Part shown: piece after piece, positions 17,802 through 28,004 of the stretch
How the letters are laid out: every line of letters begins with the position of its first letter
Numbering within the stretch: position 1 is the stretch's first letter
Origin: Verrucomicrobiia bacterium
GTDB taxonomy: Bacteria; Verrucomicrobiota; Verrucomicrobiia; Limisphaerales; JADLHS01
Reading direction: 5' to 3'
Assembly (NCBI GenBank): GCA_026125285.1
Contig: JAHCLO010000022.1
Span: 55,356-119,355 of the forward strand
DNA: 64,000 nucleotides
The notes under the pieces: model-generated
Database searches by the model: none
What the model was told of the DNA's origin: nothing
Seen by the model: only the letters and a program-made list of their open reading frames with translations
Made by a program: the position numbers and the translations under genes

Positions 17802-18698
17802 CTATGCCGACGGTACGAGCACGCGCAGCCCGGCGCGTTGCAAAGAGAATGTTGCCGGCAGATTCCCGATGAGTTCCCCTTCCACCTCAAACTGAGCGGG
17901 GCCGGTGCTGGCCAACCGCAAGGCGTCCGCACGCACGCGATTGACGGCGCCGTGGGGAAGACGGCGAGCCAGCAACAACCACGGGCCGCACCAGAGCAGC
18001 GTGAGCCAGTTGGCGCGCGGAAACACGCACACCTCCAGTTGCCCGTCACGCATGTCGGCTTGGGGGAAAAACCGGAACGATCCGCCGTACAACCGTCCGT
18101 TGCCGATCAACACAAGTTGGCCGGTGAAGGTTTTCCCTTCTACCGAAACGGCAATTTCCGCTGGTCGGCCCAGCAAGGCCCGCAGCCCGGAGATGACATA
18201 AGCCAGCGGTCCGATCTTCTTTTTGAGCGGCCAATTCACCAGCGCAATGGCGCGGGCATCCAGACCGGCGCCCGCCATCTGCGCAAAGTACTGCCGTTTC
18301 ACATCGCCCGTCGCACCGTAGTCGGCCCAAGCCAGATCAATCCGCGTTTCCTGAGCGCGGCGCAAGACTTCCCAGGCCGCCGCCGGTTCCAGTGGGAAGC
18401 CTAGCTCGCGCGCGAAGACATTCACCGTTCCCAGCGGCAGAATTCCCAGGCGGGCGCGCGCGAATCCGTCCGGCGCGTCGCCCAGGCCGTTGAGCACTTC
18501 GTTGAACGTGCCGTCGCCCCCGGCGGCGATGAGCGTGTCGAAACCCTCCTGAACCGCTTCCGCCGCCAACCGGCGCGCGTCGCCCGGCGCGCCAGTGGTC
18601 TTGAGCACACACTCGGCGCGGATGCGATCCAGACACCGACGAAACCGGTCGGCTTTCTGGCCTTTGGCCGCGGGATTGAAAATGACGCAGGCGCGCAC
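17802..18698 (-). CDS. Diacylglycerol/lipid kinase (DagK/YegS family)
   Basis: It phosphorylates a lipid such as diacylglycerol or a sphingoid base using ATP. I chose GTG at 18698 (VRACVIFNPAAKGQK), because the family starts with this strand and the upstream in-frame extension is unrelated sequence. This gives 298 residues. The catalytic-domain motifs are FNPAAKG (residues about 7-13), the nucleotide-binding AAGGDGTFNEVLNG, and LGILPLGTVNVFARELG (family GTxNDxAR). The C-terminal beta-sandwich includes LIGNGRLYGGSFRFFPQADMRDGQLEVCVF. It is divergent from the metallo-hydrolase gene, with 109 bp between the starts. Confidence 0.92.
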   Translation of the reverse strand: MRACVIFNPAAKGQKADRFRRCLDRIRAECVLKTTGAPGDARRLAAEAVQEGFDTLIAAGGDGTFNEVLNGLGDAPDGFARARLGILPLGTVNVFARELGFPLEPAAAWEVLRRAQETRIDLAWADYGATGDVKRQYFAQMAGAGLDARAIALVNWPLKKKIGPLAYVISGLRALLGRPAEIAVSVEGKTFTGQLVLIGNGRLYGGSFRFFPQADMRDGQLEVCVFPRANWLTLLWCGPWLLLARRLPHGAVNRVRADALRLASTGPAQFEVEGELIGNLPATFSLQRAGLRVLVPSA

Positions 18699-18807
18699 GA
18701 CCCCAGAGTTCCGAAGCCACGCCGAGCCTGTCGAGGAGAAAGCAGCGCGTCCATGGCCACCCGCCAAACGAACTCGACAAGCCGGCCGGCATCCGCATCC
18801 TTGCCCC

Positions 18808-20202
18808 ATGCGAGTCCATTTCTTCGGCGCCACGCGCACCACCACGGGGTCCATGTATCTCCTGGAAATCAATGGCAGCCGGCTGCTGCTCGAGTGCGGC
18901 CTGTTCCAGGGACGGCGGGGGGAATCCATCGAACGGAATCGTAATTTCCCCTTCGACCCGAAGCAGGTGGATGCCACCATTCTGAGCCACGCGCACATTG
19001 ATCACTGCGGCAACCTGCCGAACCTTTGCCGCCACGGGTTCGAGGGAAACATTTTCTGCACATTCGCCACGCGCGACCTTGCGAGCATCATGCTGGAAGA
19101 CTCGGCCGGAATTCAGAAAGCCGACGCGGAGTTCGTGTCCCAGAAGCGCGCAAAGAAAGGGCTGCCGCCGGTCGAACCGCTCTACACGGAAGCCGACGCG
19201 GAAAAGGCCCTGCGCCAGTTCGTGACGCTGAACTATGACCGGCCCTTTTCGGTGTTGGACGGAGTGACGGTGACGTTTCGCGACGCGGGCCACATTCTGG
19301 GCGCAGCGCAGGTCGTCCTGGACGTTCGGGAAAATGGCAGAAAGTTCCGTTATCTTTTCAGCGGCGACATCGGGCGCGGTGACGACGACATTCTGCGCGA
19401 TCCGCAGCCGGTCGAGGAGGTGGATTATCTTCAGGTGGAAGCGACTTACGGCGGGCGGGAACATTCTCCCAAAGGGAACGCCGAGGAGGAGGCCTGTCGG
19501 CTCGTGTGCGACACGTTGAAGATGGGCGGCAAAGTCATCATCCCGGCCTTCTCGGTGGGTCGCACGCAGCAGATCGTCTATGCGTTGCACCAACTGACCG
19601 ACGCGGGGCGACTGCCGCGCGTGCCGATTTTTGTAGATAGCCCGTTGAGTGTAAACGCCACGGAAGTGTTCCGGCTTCACCCCGAATGTTTCAACGACGA
19701 GGTTTATCGCTTCCTGCGGGAAAAGGCGAACCCCTTCGGCATGGAAAACCTCACCTACATCCGCGAGGTGGCACATTCCATGAAGCTCAACGATTTGAAG
19801 GAGCCCGCCATCATCATCAGCGCGTCCGGCATGGCGGAAGCCGGTCGCATTCGGCATCACCTCAAGAATAACATTGGCGACGCGAAGAACTTGATTCTGT
19901 TCATCGGCTACTGCGCCGAGCACACGCTGGGCGCGCAGATTCTGGCGGGCCGCACGCCCGTGAACATTTTTGGCGAACCGCACCCGGTGCGGGCGCGCGT
20001 TGCCTCGATTGACGCCTACTCCGGTCACGCGGACAAACACGAATTGCGGCGTTACGTGGAGTCTTTGACCGGCAACATTCAAAAAATAAGTGTGATCCAC
20101 GGAGAAGAATCGCAATGCTTCGCGTTTGCGGATACCTTGCGCGAACTCAAGCCGCAGGCGGAAGTCGTCGTCCCGGAATACCAGCAGTCGGTTTCGATCT
20201 GA
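18808..20202 (+). CDS. MBL-fold beta-CASP metallo-hydrolase (RNase-like)
   Basis: The start at ATG 18808 (MRVHFFGATRTTTGSMYLLE) gives 464 residues and matches the family N-terminus. The zinc motif HAHIDHCGNLP (HxHxDH, about residues 62-72) is followed by later metal ligands in DAGHILGAAQV and FSGDIGRGDD. The beta-CASP insert has KVIIPAFSVGRTQQIVYALH and IIISASGMAEAGRIRHHL, and the C-terminus has IDAYSGHADKHEL. These mark the CPSF-73/YSH1-like prokaryotic RNA-processing group. It is probably a ribonuclease acting on cellular RNA. The next gene starts 11 bp downstream, so they may be cotranscribed. Confidence 0.93.
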   Translation: MRVHFFGATRTTTGSMYLLEINGSRLLLECGLFQGRRGESIERNRNFPFDPKQVDATILSHAHIDHCGNLPNLCRHGFEGNIFCTFATRDLASIMLEDSAGIQKADAEFVSQKRAKKGLPPVEPLYTEADAEKALRQFVTLNYDRPFSVLDGVTVTFRDAGHILGAAQVVLDVRENGRKFRYLFSGDIGRGDDDILRDPQPVEEVDYLQVEATYGGREHSPKGNAEEEACRLVCDTLKMGGKVIIPAFSVGRTQQIVYALHQLTDAGRLPRVPIFVDSPLSVNATEVFRLHPECFNDEVYRFLREKANPFGMENLTYIREVAHSMKLNDLKEPAIIISASGMAEAGRIRHHLKNNIGDAKNLILFIGYCAEHTLGAQILAGRTPVNIFGEPHPVRARVASIDAYSGHADKHELRRYVESLTGNIQKISVIHGEESQCFAFADTLRELKPQAEVVVPEYQQSVSI

Positions 20203-20213
20203 GGGGAACCACG

Positions 20214-22118
20214 ATGAGCTGGAGTTTCACGGCGGGGCGTATCCCCAAACCTTCGAGTGGAGATGCCGGTTGGCTGACTTTTTGGGTGCTGCTCTGTGCC
20301 TACCTCAACTTCAGCGGCTGGCTGCTCTCAGCGATGCAACAATTGAACCGCACTGGCTATGCGGTTGTGTTCCTGGTGGGGGCCGGGCTGTGGGTGTGGT
20401 GGCGCGGCAGTGCCGGCCTGCCCGTCATGCCGGAATTGAGGATGCGCAAACTGCGACGACGCTTCCGGCGTCCGTTGCCGATGGCGTTTGCAGTCCTGAC
20501 GTTGCTGACCCTCCTGGGCGGGGCGCTGCATGCGCCGGGGAATTATGATGCCCTGGCCTATCGCATTCCGAGGGTCCTCCACTGGCTGGCAGAGGGGGGC
20601 TGGCATTGGATCCCCACGGAATTCAACCGGCTCAACACGCGGGGGTGTGGGATGGAATGGGTTTCCGCCCCATTGATCCTGTTCGGCAAGAGTGACCGCT
20701 GCTTGTTCCTGATCAACGCCTGGTGTTTCCTGCTGTTGCCGGGACTGTTCTACAGCCTGTTCTATCATCTCGGAGTGCGGCGGCGGGTTGCCCGGCACTG
20801 GATGTGGCTGCTGCCAACCGGCTACTGCTATTTGCTACAGGCGGCAAGTGTGGGGAATGACCTGTTCGGAGCCACCTTTGCCCTCGCGGCTTTGGTCTTC
20901 GCGCTGCGCGGCAGGGCGTCGCGAAACCATCGGGACGTGTGGCTTTCGATACTGGCGGTTTCTGTCATGACGGCAACCAAAGCCAGCAATCTGCCGCTCG
21001 TATTGCCGTGGCTGGTGGTAATGCTGCCAACCTGGAGAGTGTGGAGCGTTCGGCCGGTTTTGACTGCACTCATTTGCTTGGGGGCGCTCGCGGGTTCGTA
21101 TCTCCCTACCGGTTTGATGAACTGGCGGTACGGCGGCCACTGGTCTGGAGCACAGTCCGAGCGGCTTGATCTCAGTGAGGGACGCCTTTGGCATGCGAAA
21201 CGGAATGTGATCATCGTAACTGCACGTCATCTGCTGCCGCCGGTCTTCCCCTTCGCTAAAGATTTTAACCAACGCGTGTTGAGTGGTGAGCCCGGCCTGG
21301 CAGTCGGGGAGTTGGAAGCGGAGGAAGGCGCTGGTCTTGGCTCCGGAGTGACCTTGTTCTTGATCGTGACTGCAGGCATGTCGCTCCTCGCCGGCGGCGG
21401 ACAATCGCGGAGGCAATTGCGGTCCACCAACAGCCGACACTTGGGATGGCTGGTGTTTGCCACGGGAATGATCGGAGTCGGCGTGATGTTGAGCTCAATC
21501 TGGGTAAACAGCATGGCGCGGTTATTGACGCCCTACTACGCGCTGGTGCTCGCGCCGCTCTTGTTCCCGCGAATGCAGAGTGTGGTGACACACCGATGGT
21601 GGTGGCGAACCGGGGCGACGCTCGTGCTGCTTGCCGCCTCGGTGCTGGTAATTCTCAATCCAGCACGACCGCTTTGGCTGCCACAACACACGCTGCCGGC
21701 GTTGCGCAAGGCCGGTTTGCCGGAGGGACTGGCCATCCGTGCAGAGTCCGTTTATCGCGTCTATGGGGATCGCGCAACCGCTTTCAGCCCGATCGTCTCG
21801 CAGCTTCCGCCGGATGCGAAAGTGCTGGGCATGGTGACCTTTGACCAACCGGAGGCGGCCTTGTGGCGACCCTTTGGTGAACGAAGAATCGTTCATGTAC
21901 GCCGTACCGACACGGCGGAGAGTTTACGCGACCTCGGAGTGCGCTATGTGTTGGCCGGAGAAGACACCCCGATGCAGGCATTCGACCAGCCACTTGAAGA
22001 TTGGGTGAAGAGGTTGAACGCCCGTCTGGTGCGTTCGTTTGCCATCACGCTGCGGGTCCAGAAAGGCCCGGAGACATGGTATTTGTACGAGCTTCCGGCG
22101 AAGGAGACACCAGACTGA
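20214..22118 (+). CDS. GT39/ArnT-like polytopic glycosyltransferase
   Basis: The 634-residue multi-spanning membrane protein starts at ATG 20214 (MSWSFTAGRIPK). About eleven hydrophobic segments are visible. The first periplasmic loop contains GNYDALAYRIPRVLHWLAEGGW and EFNRLNTRG, reminiscent of the acidic catalytic loop (usually DExxY) of protein-mannosyl or lipid-linked-sugar transferases such as ArnT and PMT. A soluble C-terminal domain of about 130 residues follows (GVRYVLAGEDTPMQAFDQP). It is encoded directly upstream of a GT2 polyprenyl-phosphate sugar transferase, which would supply its lipid-linked donor. The role is probably envelope glycan or protein glycosylation. Confidence 0.8.
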   Translation: MSWSFTAGRIPKPSSGDAGWLTFWVLLCAYLNFSGWLLSAMQQLNRTGYAVVFLVGAGLWVWWRGSAGLPVMPELRMRKLRRRFRRPLPMAFAVLTLLTLLGGALHAPGNYDALAYRIPRVLHWLAEGGWHWIPTEFNRLNTRGCGMEWVSAPLILFGKSDRCLFLINAWCFLLLPGLFYSLFYHLGVRRRVARHWMWLLPTGYCYLLQAASVGNDLFGATFALAALVFALRGRASRNHRDVWLSILAVSVMTATKASNLPLVLPWLVVMLPTWRVWSVRPVLTALICLGALAGSYLPTGLMNWRYGGHWSGAQSERLDLSEGRLWHAKRNVIIVTARHLLPPVFPFAKDFNQRVLSGEPGLAVGELEAEEGAGLGSGVTLFLIVTAGMSLLAGGGQSRRQLRSTNSRHLGWLVFATGMIGVGVMLSSIWVNSMARLLTPYYALVLAPLLFPRMQSVVTHRWWWRTGATLVLLAASVLVILNPARPLWLPQHTLPALRKAGLPEGLAIRAESVYRVYGDRATAFSPIVSQLPPDAKVLGMVTFDQPEAALWRPFGERRIVHVRRTDTAESLRDLGVRYVLAGEDTPMQAFDQPLEDWVKRLNARLVRSFAITLRVQKGPETWYLYELPAKETPD

Positions 22119-22215
22119 GGGTCGCGCGAACTTCCGCAGCTTGATGCCGGGCAGAGCTTCATACATTCAGGATTAGGCTTGCGCCCGTCGCCGCTTTGCG
22201 CTGACTTAACGCGCG

Positions 22216-22959
22216 ATGATTCAGTTGCAGCCTGCACAGGAAACCCGCTCCAACGCGGATATTCCCCCCTGTCTCTCGGCGGTCGTGCCGGTGTATAACG
22301 AAGAGCGAACGGTGGCCGAGTTGATCCACCGGGTGCTCGAGCAGCGACCCGTGCAGGAGGTTGTCATCGTGGATGATGCTTCCAAGGACAACACTTGGAC
22401 GGTTCTGCAGCCTTTCGCTGAACTAGCGCCCCGGGTTCGACTCATCCGCCACGAAATCAACCAAGGCAAAGGGGCTGCCTTGAGAACCGGCTTCCAACAC
22501 GCGACCGCGCCGATTGTCATCATCCAAGACGCTGATTTTGAGTACGACCCGGCAGAATACTTCCTGGTCCTCAAACCCATACTCGCGGGCAAGGCGGACG
22601 TCGTCTTCGGTTCGCGCTTTCTCGGTTCCGGCTCGCACCGCGTGCTTTATTACTGGCATTCCGTTGGCAACCGCTGGTTGACCATGCTCTCCAATATGGC
22701 CACCAACCTGAATCTCACGGACATGGAGACGTGCTACAAGGTTTTCCGGCGCGAGGTGTTGCAGCGTATTGCCCTCGAGGAAAACCGGTTTGGGTTCGAA
22801 CCGGAAATCACTGCCAAAGTGGCCCGGCTGAAAGTCCCTATTTACGAAGTGGCTATTTCCTATTACGGGCGAACCTACGAAGAAGGCAAGAAGATCGGTT
22901 GGCGCGACGGGCTGTGGGCGCTCTGGTGCATCCTCAAATACAATTTCTTCCACCGCTAA
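22216..22959 (+). CDS. Family 2 glycosyltransferase (polyprenyl-phosphate sugar synthase-like)
   Basis: The 247-residue GT-A enzyme resembles dolichol-/undecaprenyl-phosphate mannosyltransferases. After a short leader it has [18 protein letters not shown]. The nucleotide-sugar motifs are [11 protein letters not shown] and [16 protein letters not shown] (DxD-like). GSRFLGSG and a conserved [11 protein letters not shown] follow, then [14 protein letters not shown]. It would load a sugar onto undecaprenyl phosphate for the GT39-like protein upstream. Its stop overlaps the start of the methyltransferase gene by one base (TAATG), so the two are translationally coupled. Confidence 0.93.
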   Translation: MIQLQPAQETRSNADIPPCLSAVVPVYNEERTVAELIHRVLEQRPVQEVVIVDDASKDNTWTVLQPFAELAPRVRLIRHEINQGKGAALRTGFQHATAPIVIIQDADFEYDPAEYFLVLKPILAGKADVVFGSRFLGSGSHRVLYYWHSVGNRWLTMLSNMATNLNLTDMETCYKVFRREVLQRIALEENRFGFEPEITAKVARLKVPIYEVAISYYGRTYEEGKKIGWRDGLWALWCILKYNFFHR

Positions 22960-23684
22960 TGAAGCCCCCTCAGGATTCCGAAACGGCTCCCAACTTTGAA
23001 TTCGACGCGCTGCGGGCAGCGGATAACTACCGCCATTCGCTCATCCGGGAATTCCGCCCGCATTTACGCGGGCGACTCATCGAAGTCGGCGCCGGGATCG
23101 GCCAGATGACCCAGTTGCTTCGGGGGCTGACCACCGTGGAAAGGTTGCTCTGCATCGAACCGGACCCGGCATTATGCTGGGAATTCCGGCAAACCTTGCC
23201 GGACCAACCGCTGTTGGAAGGCACGGTGAAGCTGCTAGCCGAAACGGAGCGCAACGGCTGGAACACCATTGTCAGCGTTAATGTCCTCGAACATATCCAA
23301 GCAGACGAAGCGGAACTGACCGAGTATGCCAGTCTGCTCCGAGATGCGGGCGGGCGGCTCTGCTTGTTTGTCCCGGCTCGTCCAGAGATTTATGCGCCGA
23401 TAGACGCTGACTTCGGCCATTTCCGGCGGTACACCCGCCACGAATTGAAGCGCAAGCTCCAGGCGGCAGGCTTTGAAATCGTCCGCCTCGATTATTTCAA
23501 CTTCATCGGTTACTTCGCCTGGTGGTTCAGTTTTCGACTCTTGAAACAGAGGAAGTTCAATCCCACCCAGGTGCGCCTGTTCGATCGCGTGATCTTTCCC
23601 ATTGTGAACTTCTTGGAATCACGAGTGGCGCGCCCGCCCTTCGGACAAAGTCTGATCTGTGTAGCCTCTGCCCGCCAGAAGTAG
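22959..23684 (+). CDS. Class I SAM-dependent methyltransferase
   Basis: This 241-residue enzyme uses the ATG overlapping the GT2 stop at 22959. The SAM-binding motif I is LIEVGAGIGQMTQLL (about residues 39-53), followed by the acidic end of strand 2 (LLCIEPDP) and motif IV-like NTIVSVNVLEHIQADE. The C-terminal part (FRRYTRHELKRKLQAAGFEIVRLDYFNFIGYFAWWF) is typical of methyltransferases co-encoded with GT2 enzymes in polysaccharide loci. The substrate is probably a glycan or lipid-linked sugar. It is the last gene of the operon. Confidence 0.92.
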   Translation: MKPPQDSETAPNFEFDALRAADNYRHSLIREFRPHLRGRLIEVGAGIGQMTQLLRGLTTVERLLCIEPDPALCWEFRQTLPDQPLLEGTVKLLAETERNGWNTIVSVNVLEHIQADEAELTEYASLLRDAGGRLCLFVPARPEIYAPIDADFGHFRRYTRHELKRKLQAAGFEIVRLDYFNFIGYFAWWFSFRLLKQRKFNPTQVRLFDRVIFPIVNFLESRVARPPFGQSLICVASARQK

Positions 23685-23925
23685 TCTCCATCCTGCCCGA
23701 GTGGAGGAGTGCGAGTGGCCCGGCCTTGCAGCCGCGCCGTTTCATCCTTGCCTGATTCGGAGGATTGGCACACCGTGAAGGCTGCGCTGCCTCAACGTGA
23801 CGGCAAACGCTGCTCGCCGTGGGGGGCACGCGGAAATGGCGGGTGACGGCAGCAGGGCCGAAGTTGAAGAGTTGGGCTGGCGATCAGCGCTTAAACACCC
23901 TGTATTGAGTGTAAGGAAACCAGGA

Positions 23926-26900
23926 ATGATTGGTACTGCGACCACGACCGGAAGAAAAAGAATACGGCTTCCCATCCTATTGGCCGGAGCGCTGCTTTGG
24001 CCTTTCTTTGGCTTGAATCAGGTGGTCCCCGCCATCTTGGACGACACTTTTGGATACCACCTCCCCGGTCCTCCCACAGTGGCGGTTTGGTGGTGCGAAG
24101 CCACCTACAAAGTGGGTCGCCATCGCGCGTTGCCGTCGGCAACTGGCGCCGCAGTGGAGATCGAAGCGGCCCGGAATGAGTACGAGCCATTTCAGATTGT
24201 GCTGCGCCCCGAAGCAACGCTCACCAACTTGACCGTTTCGATTTCGGATTTTGCGCGGGCGAGTGACGGTGGGGAGGGCAGAATCGCGGCGACCAATGTC
24301 GAGATTTGTCTGGTCGAGTACGTGCCGGTCACTGAACCCAGCGACAGCTTCGGCGTGGTGGGTGAGTGGCCGGACCCGCTCGTGCCACTGACGGAACCGG
24401 TCACGAGCCGATCCGGCACGAACCAGCCGTTTTGGTTTACCGTGTATGTGCCCAAGGAAGCGCCTGCCGGCCATTACGCAGCGACGGTCACTTTCTCGGC
24501 GGACGGTTTGCCACCGTTCGATGTAACGGTGCATTTGCGCGTGTTCAATTTTGCGCTGTCCGATGTCACCCATACCCGTACGGCTTACGGCCTGACTCCC
24601 GATTACATCTGGCACGGTCTCACCACGGACGCGGAAAAGGATCAGGTGTGGGATCTTTACCTCCAGAATTTTCGCAAGCATCGCATCAGTCCCTATATGC
24701 CGCACTATCGCGCCCAGATTTGGTGGGGATTTGAAAGCGACACGGAGACATTCCGTCATAATTTTGCGGCCTTCGACACCGCGATGGAACGTTACCTGGA
24801 TGAGTTCAATTTCAACTCGTTCAAGTTCATGGATGAACCGTGGACGCTCAATGGCCATCCCCGGTTCAGCCCCGGCTTCAATCAGCTTTTTGCCAGGCTG
24901 CTGCAGCCCATGATGGCGCATTTCCGAGAGCGAGGCTGGGCGCAAAAGGCGTATGCCTATTGGATTGATGAACCGGATGCCGAGCTCTTTCCCTTCGTCA
25001 TCGAAGGGATGCAAGCGCACTTGGAAGCCGCTCCAGGCTTGCGCCGGCTCCTGACCCTCATCAATACCCTTCGCCCTGAATTGTTCAATCACGTTGACAC
25101 TTGGGCGCCGATCATGGCGCCAAGTATGTACCGTCCCGAAGAAATTGAGGAACGCTTGCGACACGGGGACGAAGTCTGGTGGTACACGGCCTCTTTTCCC
25201 GTTGCGCCACAAGCAAACAATTTCATTGATCATCCAGCCCTCAGCCATCGTATCAGAGGGTGGATGGCTGAAAAACATGGGGTGGGCGGAGAACTTTATT
25301 GGCAGACGACTTGGTACACAGGCACGGATGGCCCGCGGAACCCCTGGACAGACGCGATGAGTGCGGGCCCCACCGGCAGCAAGCTGCGTAACGGCGATGG
25401 AACGTTGCTGTATCCGCCAGTTAAGGACCTCCCCAGCGAACCCGTCCTGGCTGGCCCCATCAATTCGCTCCGCTGGGAGCTGTTGCGGGAGTCATTGGAG
25501 GACCGGGAGTATTTTTGGCTGTTGCTGGAAACGCTGAATCGGGCCATTACCCGGCTGGGGCCGGATCACTCCGCCGTGCTGGAAGGCCACGCCGCGTGGG
25601 AGGCCGCCCTGGCACTGGTTCCCTCGATCAGCGTTTACGAGCAGGACCCCAAGCAGATCCATGCCGCACGGCAGCGACTCGCACTGGCCATTGAGGCATT
25701 GGAGAATGGCCAGCCATTCTTCGTGCGGGATCCGGTGTCGAGGGCGGCAGCGGCGGGCGACACCGTGGTTTTGCGGGCGGAGGCGTTGGGTTGGCCGCCG
25801 CCGATTCTCCAGTGGCGGCGGAATGGCATAAGCCTTCCTGGCGCCGCGCAAGCGACTTTGGCCCTGACGAATTTCGGAGCGGCCAGTGTTGGCGACTATA
25901 CCGTTGTGGCGAGCAACTCGGTTGGCGTTGCCACCAGTGCCGTTGCGCGGTTGGCCGGTTATTGGCAGGCCACGCCTCAGATCGTGAGCAGTCCCACCAG
26001 CCTGAGCCGTTATGCGGGCAGCCATGCCACTTTTGCGGTCACGGCGGTCAGCGCCAACCCGCTCACCTACCAGTGGCTGTTTAATGGCAGTCCGCTGGAG
26101 CATCCGTACGCGACGCAACCGGCATTGCTCCTGACCAACCTCGATACTGGTCATTCCGGCCAGTATTCCGTCATCGTGAGCAATACCTTGGGGGTGGTGA
26201 CCAGTGCGTTGGCAACGCTTACCGTCTTGGTAAATCCCCTCGAGGTTCCGGTAGTTTTCGCGGGCAGCCAGTGGCGCTACCACGATCTGGGATTGGACCT
26301 GGGCACCGCTTGGCGCCAGCCGGAGTATGACGATTCAGGCTGGGCAAGCGGAGCGTCGCCTTTGGGGTTTGGCAACGGAGACGAAGCCACTGTTTTGGCT
26401 GAAGGTACCGAGGAAAATCCTGGCACGGTCTATTTTCGAACGGCCTTTGAATTGCCGTCGGCTTTGACCGGCACGCTGTTGACCGGGCGGTTGCGATACG
26501 ACGACGGGGCGGTGGTCTATGTCAACGGCTTGGAGGTGTTACGCGAGAATCTCCCGACGGGAGACATTGGGTTTAACACGACGGCACTCTCGCCGGTGGA
26601 GGGTGCGGACGAAATCGCGTGGAGAACGTTTGACATCCCTTCCGAGTTGTTGCTTCCCGGCACCAACGTCATCGCTGTCGAGGTCCACCGATACATGGAC
26701 AATCTCGGCCCGGTGGCCTTTTGGACCTTTGACGAGGCCGAACCACCCTGGCAGGACCTTCTGGGCGGGCATGATTTTGCCGCAGTGGGCACGAATGTGG
26801 TCGCCAGACCAGGGCGGGTGGAGGGTTGTGTGACTAACCGGGCATCGGCGACAAGCTGGTTGGAGGCGACTGACAGTCCGGAGTTGCACTACAGCGGGCC

Positions 26901-27840
26901 ATTCACTGTGGGTGGATGGTTTGCCTTCGGTATGGGGGGCGGGAATGACCCCGCCACCACCTGCCTGGAGAAAGCGGACGAGTTCCGGCTTTACTACACC
27001 GGCACCGCACTGAACCGGTACCGTTTCCGCGTAGGTGAGGTGGAAGTGCAGGAGCAAACCAGTGGCACCATTTCCGGCCAGTGGCGGTTCGTGGTGGCCT
27101 GGTACGATGGCACGAACGCCAGCATCCAAATGGACAACGGACCGGTGTATAGCGTGGCTGCGTCTCCGCCCATGCCAACCACCAACCCGCTGGTGGCATT
27201 GAAGCGCGGCGGACCACAAGGCGGATTTGCGATGGACGAGGTCTTCCTTTACCGACGATTACTGTCAGCCAGCGAACTCGCGATGATCCGGTCGTTGGGA
27301 CTGCGGACGGTGTTAGCGACAAATGTCGAGGACCTGGCTTTTGATTTTGAGATGGCCGCGCTGGTGGTGCAACCGCCGGCCTTTGTTGAACCACCAACAA
27401 GCTTGGTTCGCCAGGAAGGAGAAAGCGCCGCGTTCCGATTAACGGCAGTCAGCAGCACGCCGGTAAGTTATCAGTGGTTGTTCAATGACTCGCCGATTCC
27501 TGGGGCGACCAACCCGCTGCTGTTCCTACCGGAATTGACGCCGGCGCAAGGCGGCCTCTATGCACTGGTGGCCAGCAATCTTGGCGGAGCGGTCACGAGC
27601 GCACCGGCCTCGCTCACCGTAGTCCACCAACCGGAGTTGCAGGCGCTCTGGCCGGCCGATGGCACCGGGTTGAAGTTGGTGGTTAAGGCATCCACGGATG
27701 TCCGGACGCTGCTGGTCTCAACGAATCTCACTGATTGGAGCGTGCTCACCAATGTGCCCCCGGCAGCAGTGCCCACGGTCGTGTCGGATGACGCTGCATC
27801 AACCGCTCCTGCCCGCTTCTATCGCTTGCGGCGGGATTGA
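23926..27840 (+). CDS. Secreted multidomain DUF4091 glycoside-hydrolase-like protein
   Basis: I chose ATG 23926 (preceded by AAGGAAACCAGGA), giving 1304 residues with a signal-anchor-like N-terminus (LPILLAGALLWPFFGLNQV). The DUF4091/GH123-like catalytic half includes YWIDEPDAELFPFV near residue 344, with an acidic pair typical of the clan. Then come two Ig-like domains (LQWRRNG near 624; YQWLFNGSPL near 711) and a galactose-binding-like beta-sandwich (from QWRYHDLG near 781). A LamG domain (about 928-1122) is nested in that sandwich. A third Ig-like domain (about 1151-1232) and a C-terminal ASTDVRTLLVSTNLTDW domain follow. It probably acts on extracellular glycans. Confidence 0.88.
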   Translation: MIGTATTTGRKRIRLPILLAGALLWPFFGLNQVVPAILDDTFGYHLPGPPTVAVWWCEATYKVGRHRALPSATGAAVEIEAARNEYEPFQIVLRPEATLTNLTVSISDFARASDGGEGRIAATNVEICLVEYVPVTEPSDSFGVVGEWPDPLVPLTEPVTSRSGTNQPFWFTVYVPKEAPAGHYAATVTFSADGLPPFDVTVHLRVFNFALSDVTHTRTAYGLTPDYIWHGLTTDAEKDQVWDLYLQNFRKHRISPYMPHYRAQIWWGFESDTETFRHNFAAFDTAMERYLDEFNFNSFKFMDEPWTLNGHPRFSPGFNQLFARLLQPMMAHFRERGWAQKAYAYWIDEPDAELFPFVIEGMQAHLEAAPGLRRLLTLINTLRPELFNHVDTWAPIMAPSMYRPEEIEERLRHGDEVWWYTASFPVAPQANNFIDHPALSHRIRGWMAEKHGVGGELYWQTTWYTGTDGPRNPWTDAMSAGPTGSKLRNGDGTLLYPPVKDLPSEPVLAGPINSLRWELLRESLEDREYFWLLLETLNRAITRLGPDHSAVLEGHAAWEAALALVPSISVYEQDPKQIHAARQRLALAIEALENGQPFFVRDPVSRAAAAGDTVVLRAEALGWPPPILQWRRNGISLPGAAQATLALTNFGAASVGDYTVVASNSVGVATSAVARLAGYWQATPQIVSSPTSLSRYAGSHATFAVTAVSANPLTYQWLFNGSPLEHPYATQPALLLTNLDTGHSGQYSVIVSNTLGVVTSALATLTVLVNPLEVPVVFAGSQWRYHDLGLDLGTAWRQPEYDDSGWASGASPLGFGNGDEATVLAEGTEENPGTVYFRTAFELPSALTGTLLTGRLRYDDGAVVYVNGLEVLRENLPTGDIGFNTTALSPVEGADEIAWRTFDIPSELLLPGTNVIAVEVHRYMDNLGPVAFWTFDEAEPPWQDLLGGHDFAAVGTNVVARPGRVEGCVTNRASATSWLEATDSPELHYSGPFTVGGWFAFGMGGGNDPATTCLEKADEFRLYYTGTALNRYRFRVGEVEVQEQTSGTISGQWRFVVAWYDGTNASIQMDNGPVYSVAASPPMPTTNPLVALKRGGPQGGFAMDEVFLYRRLLSASELAMIRSLGLRTVLATNVEDLAFDFEMAALVVQPPAFVEPPTSLVRQEGESAAFRLTAVSSTPVSYQWLFNDSPIPGATNPLLFLPELTPAQGGLYALVASNLGGAVTSAPASLTVVHQPELQALWPADGTGLKLVVKASTDVRTLLVSTNLTDWSVLTNVPPAAVPTVVSDDAASTAPARFYRLRRD

Positions 27841-28004
27841 ACGGCTCTCCGTCCAGCGCCCGGGTGGATTCGCAATGCGTAGGCTCGGCGCGGATTTCGG
27901 GTTGAGTTCCCTCCGCAAACCCTGTGGAATGGCGGCATGGCAAGAATGTTGTGTATCGGAATGGGCTTGCGGCGAGCAGGAGATTCCGAAGTGTGAGTAA
28001 GAGG

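Noticed and set aside
23557..23829. Antisense frame reading MKRRGCKAG...LLHSGRMETTSG
   Set aside because: This is a recurrent peptide-like artefact of dispersed repeats, and it overlaps the methyltransferase 3' end.
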